A stretch of DNA of 64,000 bases. Source: Bugula neritina (lineage: Eukaryota > Bryozoa > Gymnolaemata > Cheilostomatida > Bugulidae). The notes under the pieces are model-generated. The model was not told where the DNA came from and searched no databases. It was given only the letters and a program-made list of their open reading frames with translations. The translations under genes were made by a program, and so were the position numbers. Below, one piece after another: positions 41,156-64,000 of the stretch (positions within the stretch are counted from its first letter, which is position 1; each line of letters begins with the position of its first letter). The stretch spans positions 15,804,698-15,868,697 of the forward strand of contig OZ037765.1 of the NCBI GenBank assembly GCA_964035545.1, in the 5' to 3' direction.

Positions 41156-42450
41156 GCAACGGGGCACAATAATCAAAGGGATATAAAAAGCCGGTCAAAT
41201 TGTGAGAGAACTTACTGACTTCGAGTTGTGATTTTTTCTTTAATAAAAAGGTAATGACATAATTATTCAGCCATTGTATTTTCAGCACTTGTAGAACATA
41301 CATGCCAAAGAGGCAAGTCAAAATCTGTTTTATTTTACCTGCCTACTGTAAATTTTTAAGATGTCATTAATGCTTTATAATTTTTTACACTCAATTTTTG
41401 CTGATATTGTTGCCACTGCTTGTTTCTTGCATTGCTTAACTAGTATAATAGCAAATTTTAAAATAAATATTCTTGAACCACATTTAGTTTCAACTTGGCC
41501 ACACGAGCCACACTGACCGAGGTACACTGAGCCACCTGACCATCGCACCCTGATCACGTCCGTTAATAATATGTTTGTCCAAAAAAATAGTTGAAATGTT
41601 AGCAAAATCTACAAGTATAGCCATTTCTAACCTTCTTTTTGTAAAATATCAAAAGCATCATGGTAAGAGTACCAAACTACAAGGTTAAGCTGCCCTCATA
41701 TACATCTGGTGAGGTTATAGCTTTACCATTTTATGCATCATACAAAACACTCTGCTGTTGCTAATAATGGATAGTCATGATATTCATTATACACTATATC
41801 AATGAGGGAATACACATGTATTTGATTAATAAAATATATTGCGATTTGCTCATTTCCTCACCCCTACCCCCTTCCACACTCCGACCATAAACCTCAGCCA
41901 CCTTAGCTACAGTTCATAAAAAAAGTCCACTCGAAATTTTGCAGCATATCAGTTTTTTTCTGAACAGTTCCTGTGAAGTGGAGTGTTTGCTCAGAAATAG
42001 AACAAATATTTTTAGTTTTAAACAGTAATGACAATGGCACCATAGAAATGAGTGATGTGCGTTTCATTTTGCCTCCCCCTGCTAACTGTGGTGGCACAAA
42101 CCTTGCAGCTTGAACATGATTTTTGTTGTAGAGCTGAAACAGTATTTTTATTTACTTGTGAATATTAAGTAAATAAAGATCAGATGCAACCAAATCAGCA
42201 AAATTTTAATATATTTGTTGTGTCCTACCCAGTGGCTCATTGTACCCAGGTACTGGGGCACAAAGGGCCAGATTTCTCGTCATGGAAATGTCATTATTCT
42301 GAAAGTTGTGAAAGAGATAAAAACAATAAACTGATACTTATAAGTGACAACTGGTGTAGCATTAGACTAGAGATTATTGAACTAGTAACTTGAAAAACAG
42401 ACGAATGAGAGCAAAAAATTCGACCCATTGTGCCCACCCCATTACCCCTA
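41151..42450. mobile_element. 1.3-kb TIR element of unknown superfamily
   Basis: Left end TAGGGGCAACGGGGCACAAT; right end on the complement TAGGGGTAATGGGGTGGGCA. TA lies outside both ends. Internal frames are short and interrupted, and no transposase motif was recognised. An internal segment near 42250 (ACTGGGGCACAAAGGG) resembles the terminus. Confidence 0.6.
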
Positions 42451-43406
42451 TATAGGATTGAGCCATTGTAGCCGACTCAATTTTATTTCGTAGTACAGCA
42501 GCTTTTTATGAAAGCAAAGTATGATCATACAAAATTAATATGAAGTTTAACTGAATTAATATGTGTTGCTTGTGGAGATAGCCATTAAATGAGTAGCACA
42601 GTGCTGACGGTTACACCTCAATTTCATAGAGTTTTTCAACTAAGAAATCACTTATAGTTGCCAGCTTGCTGATGATGCTCTAAAACTTGGGCTGCTTATT
42701 CGAACATGAAGACTTGTTCCAGCTGGTTTCCTCAAGACTGTTCGCTGATGAATTGTGTGAACACAGTCTACACAGCTGGTTTTGCTTCTTGCCAATTTGT
42801 TTACGGCCAGCTGCTAGTGTTCTAAAAACAGACAATTTCAGTGTTAGATAAAAGTAGTAGAGAGAGTGGAGGCAAAGACAAGGGAATGTTTCAGTTCAAC
42901 TCCAGTGATTACCATCATAGGAGTTGTGGTTTGAAAATGATGGTAATATTTACAGCACATTTTGTAATTGTCTTTTCAGTCAACTTTTACTAATATTTTG
43001 AAAATCAAGACTTGAATAGAGGATCAATAGTTGTTTTTAATGCTTAATTTTCAATCAACTGCATATTGTCAACCACCCATATTGATTTACATTTACACTG
43101 CTATTCGTGTATTATTCTGTAAAATACCAATGTCTTTGGTATATGTCTATAATAACTCTATTCTGATATTTAGCTATTGCAGAAACTCTATTATTCAAAT
43201 TGGTAAAACTAATCTAAGAAAATGTATGGTAATTGACTGCAATGCTCACATGTTTTCTGATCTTGCAAAGACAACAAAAGTGCTTTTATGTTCTGACATG
43301 AAGAAGTTTGGTAAAACTTCAACAGATATGTGAAACCTCAAACCAAAAATCGAAACCCAGACAACAAAATAATTATGTTGCTGGAACAAATACATTGATT
43401 TGTAAC

Positions 43407-43412
43407 TTTATT
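43407..43412 (-). promoter_or_regulatory. Candidate poly(A) signal of the carboxypeptidase gene
   Basis: AATAAA on the minus strand, 173 nt past the stop codon. Confidence 0.45.
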
Positions 43413-43584
43413 AGATGCATTAGCATTTTATTACTTTGTGGCAGTTTTTTATTATAACCTTTTATCTATTAATTGCTTGTTTCAACTGAATCATAGAGTT
43501 TACTAAACAATAAGGCAAACTGTGTACAATATTGCACTATTACTGTAAGATAAACTAACATTTGATGTGTAAAAAAATTAATTC

Positions 43585-56176
<12,592 letters not shown>

Positions 56177-57055
56177 TTCGATCAGAACTTTCAACAAAAG
56201 CGGCAACACATCTAAAAAGAAATATAAACAAACAAATATGTGTCAGAATGGGCATAGAATGTCATAAAATACTTGCTAAACAAATATTATGAATCACAAA
56301 AATATGAGAAATGTCAAAAGTCCTAATGCATAAAATACAAAGTAAGGTAAATTGATGAATGTAACAAATTATGCACATAATCTAAGTAGTTTTCCTACTA
56401 AATTACCTTTGAATCTAAACTGGCGAAGCAGTTGGTTGTGAAGCTGTGAGTCTTTATGAAAAGATTATCTTCTCATTTCATTGAGCTGCTGGGCTGTGAT
56501 TCAATGCAGTCACTACAGGGTTACTATTTGTGATTCACTAAACAACTGTCAAACTGACAAGCAGCACAGGCAGCAAAAATAGTAATGATGGGCAGCCTTT
56601 GTTTAAAGTCAGCATCTGCGATCAAGATCCTTCCTTTGGCACTCGAATACTAAAGTTAACCTCAAAGTTCAAGTTTAATTAAGTAGACTTGATAGTATGT
56701 AGACTACCCTAAGCATGAAGGCTGAGCTAATGCTGAGCCCAGGCCTGCTGTAGCCTAACAAAATGCACTACACAAACCAGAGCCTATGAAAACATGTATC
56801 GTAATGTATAGATATGAAGAGCATGGGCATAGATCTGGTTCAAAGGGCTTGTTGCCTTTTAGATATTAGCACTAACCACAAGGCAATGTTGTTTTTCCAT
56901 GAAATAAAACCGTTGTGGTGCAAACATAACTCCTTACTCACAATAGAAGCTCAGCAGAAGAAAATATTGATTTGTACTCAGTGATGGTCAGAAGGAGCAG
57001 AGCAGCTCATCTTGTTGCTCAGAGCAACTTTAAATGAGTCTAATAGAGTTTTAAG

Positions 57056-57110
57056 TTGAAATTATAATATACTAGTTGAAATTATAATATACTAGTTGAA
57101 ATTATAATAT
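57056..57110. repeat. 20-bp minisatellite, left part
   Basis: Unit TAATATACTAGTTGAAATTA, nearly three perfect copies, continued at 57575-57650 beyond the solo LTR. Confidence 0.9.
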
Positions 57111-57574
57111 TGTAATGGTTAGGGGAAGTATACCCCCCCCCCCCCCCAGTGTCCCTGCTAAACATAATTCTATAGATTATGGTCAAGGACGACAACTCTA
57201 AGTCATGCTGCATTCTCATGCGGTGTTCTATTAGCAGATACGGGCGACACCGTCAGCAACTACGGGCGACACCGCCGGAATCTTGTATCATCCAATCAGG
57301 ATCCACCCCATGTATATAGGCAATGCCTTTCGGCGCCCACAGCAATCTTGGACAGTGTTAGTAACTAACTAGGTTGACTATATGTAATTGTTTCGACTCT
57401 TGTACTCTTTTGCTCTTTTATATGTATATTGATTTTATGGTGTGTAATTGACTTCAAAACAGTTTCCTGTTACCTGATGACCTCGTTCGGTTCTTCACGG
57501 AACCTCACAGTGGATATGCAGTAATTACCAGCACACAATAACACCCAAATTAAGTAGTGCACAAAACTACAACA
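57111..57574. mobile_element. Solo LTR inserted in a 20-bp minisatellite
   Basis: 464 bp with TG...CA ends (TGTAATGGTTAGGGG ... CTACAACA), flanked by ATAT on both sides (57107-57110, 57575-57578). Contains a TATA-like TGTATATAGG near 57313 and a C15 tract at 57133-57147. There is no internal coding region. Sequence differs from the LTRs at 45115 and 51746, so it is another family. Orientation is not certain. Confidence 0.75.
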
Positions 57575-57650
57575 ATATACTAGTTGAAATTATAGTATAC
57601 CAGTTGAAATTATAATATACTAGTTGAAAGTATAATATACTCTAAACTCT
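57575..57650. repeat. 20-bp minisatellite, right part
   Basis: Three to four diverged copies of the unit seen at 57056-57110, including variants with TATAGTATACC. Confidence 0.85.
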
Positions 57651-58649
57651 AAAACCTCTCGTCCACCATTTTATATCCAATATCCCATTTTCCAGCTGTT
57701 TGCCTATATATCTATACAATGATGAACATAATATTATATTAGTGGGGAGGGGTGGTTTTTGAGTTTGGGCAAAGCTGTGTATATAAATACTGCACTCAAT
57801 CATCTCAAACTCATGTGTTTCAAGTTGGGTTCCAACTTCTGCTAGTGTTGATAATCATGGATCATGCCACTCATGGGAGTTATTCTACAATGTTAACCAT
57901 AAAAGCTCATAAAAGTTGCGCCTAGGCTTTTTTGAAACAAGAGAAGTTTATTACACAACTGCTAATGTACAGAGCAATTAACTGGCAATAACAGACAAAA
58001 TAAATTAGGTCAAATAGTATATAGTGACAACTGACATTGCATTTGATATTGAACAATTACTTTACAAAGTGTTCATGTAAAAGTTTTTGTGAAAGAGTTC
58101 GAATTCAAACATGAAGAGACTTCAGAGATTAAGGTTTGCAATTAACAGCTACAGTATTTCACTACTTCAACCTAATTCCTTCTGTAGAATTGCTAGAGTG
58201 CAGCTAGACCATAAGAATGTGAGAGAAGTCAATTCTTCTCTAACTAAACATTATCAAAGCTAGGCCATTAGCTCCAGAATTGCATAATATAAATTTCTTG
58301 GAACACTATTATTTTAGTTCAGAGTTTGAGCTTAAAGTATGTCAGCACAGTAAGAGTTGTAAGACAGTTTTTCATTCTATGAAATTTCACTAGAACTTAA
58401 ACTAAGAAAAGCTGCAATTCTTCACTTATTAATCACCATATATTGGAAACCCGCACCAGACATGAGATGATCAGTTCTTTTCTTTGGTGCTGATGCTAAT
58501 CCATTACAGCCTTTGTAATGAAATTCCTATTATGGTATGCTATATTCTTTGTTGTATTGTGTATCAAGCTCTCTTATGACACAGTGTTATTGCTACTGTA
58601 CTACAACACAGCCTACAGCATTTTCCTCCACTATATTTATTTAGTTCTA

Positions 58650-58795
58650 CAGAGTTATCTCCTGTAACTCTAGAGTTATCCTCCCTAACTTCACAGAGTT
58701 TTCCTCCCTAATTCCACAGAGTTTTCCTCCCTAACTCCACAGAGTTTTCCTCCCTAACTCCATAGAGTTATCCTCCTTAACTTTTATGAAAACTG
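58650..58795. repeat. 23-bp minisatellite, about six copies
   Basis: Unit ACAGAGTTTTCCTCCCTAACTCC, diverged at the edges. Confidence 0.9.
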
Positions 58796-59590
58796 CTTTA
58801 GAATTCATCAAAAAGTCTCTGAACTTCCTGAAATAGTTATTGTAGTTTGTACTTTGTTGGGAAAGCGTTAACTTAGGTGTTAGACTGTGTGATAATGGGC
58901 TATAACATAATACATAATTGTATGTTGGTGGGTGCTAGAAATAGCCACACATCCCAAAGCACAAAACTAGTTGGGTTCCAGTGATGGCTTGAAAACTGCC
59001 ATTTTTAAAGAATATCTACAATCAATACCTGAGATTACAGTCCAGATTTTACTCCCTCAGATGTGTTTAGTTCACTCAAGGCTAGCTTCTAATTGGCAAA
59101 TAATATTTAAACAAACTATGATAAAATAAGGCTTTGAAATTTGAGCTTGCGAACTCATATCCTCTTCCTTGCTGGCATTTGATTAGATTAAGTTGTGTGC
59201 TGCCCATCCACTGTACAACAATGTGTAATCAGTCATAGGAGTTGAATCTATAAACACTGACTGCATTGCAGCGTTGAAAAATTAAATAATTTTAAGCTGC
59301 ATTTTAGAACAAAAAGTAAATTTTTGATACGATATAGGTCTTCACTATTTAAAAGCTATGTGCACCATGTACTTTTCCTTCCCATGTAAAATAAAGAACT
59401 TGAGTCAGACAGATATAGTGATTGGCTACTCTACATCAAGCCCATAGCTTATATTACTGTTTTTACAACTTTGCCTGCTGGTTCATGGAAGTAAAAGAAT
59501 TTTTCCTGTGTGCTACTACCCAAATTAGTAATTATCTTGAACAGTTACAGAAATGAGATCAACTCACACTGTTATAAAATATTATAGAGT

Positions 59591-59596
59591 TTTATT
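59591..59596 (-). promoter_or_regulatory. Candidate poly(A) signal of EFTUD2
   Basis: AATAAA on the minus strand about 150 nt after the stop codon. Confidence 0.5.
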
Positions 59597-59747
59597 AATG
59601 TATGTATTCAAATGAAACTTTACAAGATTCTTGCAGTATCTATGAACATATAATACAAATTTTTAGCTGAAGAATAAGTCATTTTTACAGTCAAAGGTTC
59701 AAACTAATAGCTACATAGCATAAGAAGGCAGCAGCTGTTCATTTGCT

Positions 59748-63678
<3,931 letters not shown>

Positions 63679-64000
63679 CTGAAAACAAGCATCTGTGTTA
63701 GCAATAACCATAATGTATGACAGATGACTGAACTGAAAGTTTTAGCGAAAAGGGAATAAATGTGTAACCTAACATTTGCTTCCATCTAGCACATGGATCT
63801 GTTGCAGAATTATAATAATGGCACCAAAATGCTGTACTTGGTAAAATACGTGGTTTTCAACCAAGAGGCTTGGATGGGCCACAGCCATATAAGGCCAAAA
63901 ACAAAAGGTCTTACAAAAAACTTGAAAAAAATAATGTGTTGTAAGAGAGAAAACAAAGTAGTAGTATAATCAGGGCATAATCCTCATAAAATCGGAAACA
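63679..64000. other. Upstream intron of EFTUD2, no exon seen
   Basis: No further conserved coding block is visible up to the window edge; presumably intron. Confidence 0.6.

Larger units (their letters stand above)
38593..43584. other. Intergenic region between convergent POLR3B and carboxypeptidase genes
   Basis: Contains the POLR3B 3' UTR, the palindrome, a (TA)n tract and the 41151-42450 TIR element. 39000-41070 and 42450-43400 are AT-rich with short frames only, and nothing recognisable. Confidence 0.7.
56177..59747. other. Intergenic region between EFTUD2 and carboxypeptidase
   Basis: Holds the carboxypeptidase promoter side (56.2-56.6 kb, no clear motif), the 20-bp minisatellite with solo LTR, a 23-bp minisatellite and otherwise unremarkable AT-rich DNA. 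No host gene seen. Confidence 0.7.

Noticed and set aside
41375-42393. Short open frames inside the 41151-42450 element as a possible transposase
   Set aside because: All are under 80 codons on mixed strands, with no catalytic motif or joinable frame.

Overview
The window is animal nuclear DNA. It is AT-rich (by eye about two thirds A+T), and all five protein genes are split by many short-to-medium spliceosomal introns. Microsatellites, tRNA-derived SINEs, MITEs, LINE fragments and Ty3/Gypsy-type LTR elements fill the introns and intergenic DNA. The protein complement (fibulin-1, ABHD17, POLR3B, a secreted M14 carboxypeptidase, EFTUD2) is metazoan. Divergence from my recollection of vertebrate orthologues and the repeat style suggest an invertebrate, perhaps a lophotrochozoan; this placement is inference and the species was not identified. 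Layout: 1-7987 (+) is the 3' part of a fibulin-1 gene with roughly one exon per calcium-binding EGF domain and a fibulin-type C-terminal exon. 7988-13603 is repeat-rich intergenic DNA with a MITE nested in its own family and a degenerate period-6 repeat. 13604-14928 (+) is a complete two-exon ABHD17 depalmitoylase. 14929-22397 is intergenic: a hAT-like MITE, an RT-less Gypsy relic, a LINE RT fragment and tRNA-like repeats. 22398-38592 (+) is a complete 25-exon POLR3B gene; every junction could be placed and phases agree throughout (3372 nt, 1123 aa). 38593-43584 separates two convergent genes and holds a long palindrome and a 1.3-kb TIR element. 43585-56176 (-) is a secreted carboxypeptidase B-like zymogen gene with a 7-kb LTR retrotransposon in one intron. 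56177-59747 holds a solo LTR and minisatellites. 59748-63678 (-) is the 3' part of EFTUD2 (Snu114). The genes are not a functional cluster: they serve extracellular matrix, palmitate turnover, Pol III transcription, proteolysis and splicing. The most unusual feature is structural. The last coding exon of POLR3B, with short flanks, is present a second time as a perfect 178-bp inverted copy inside an upstream intron of the same gene, so the primary transcript could form a long duplex around exons 23-24. A second near-perfect 204-bp palindrome lies about 100 bp further downstream. Two GC-AG introns are also forced by reading frame, and the intact-looking LTR element has lost its reverse transcriptase while keeping an unrecognised third ORF.
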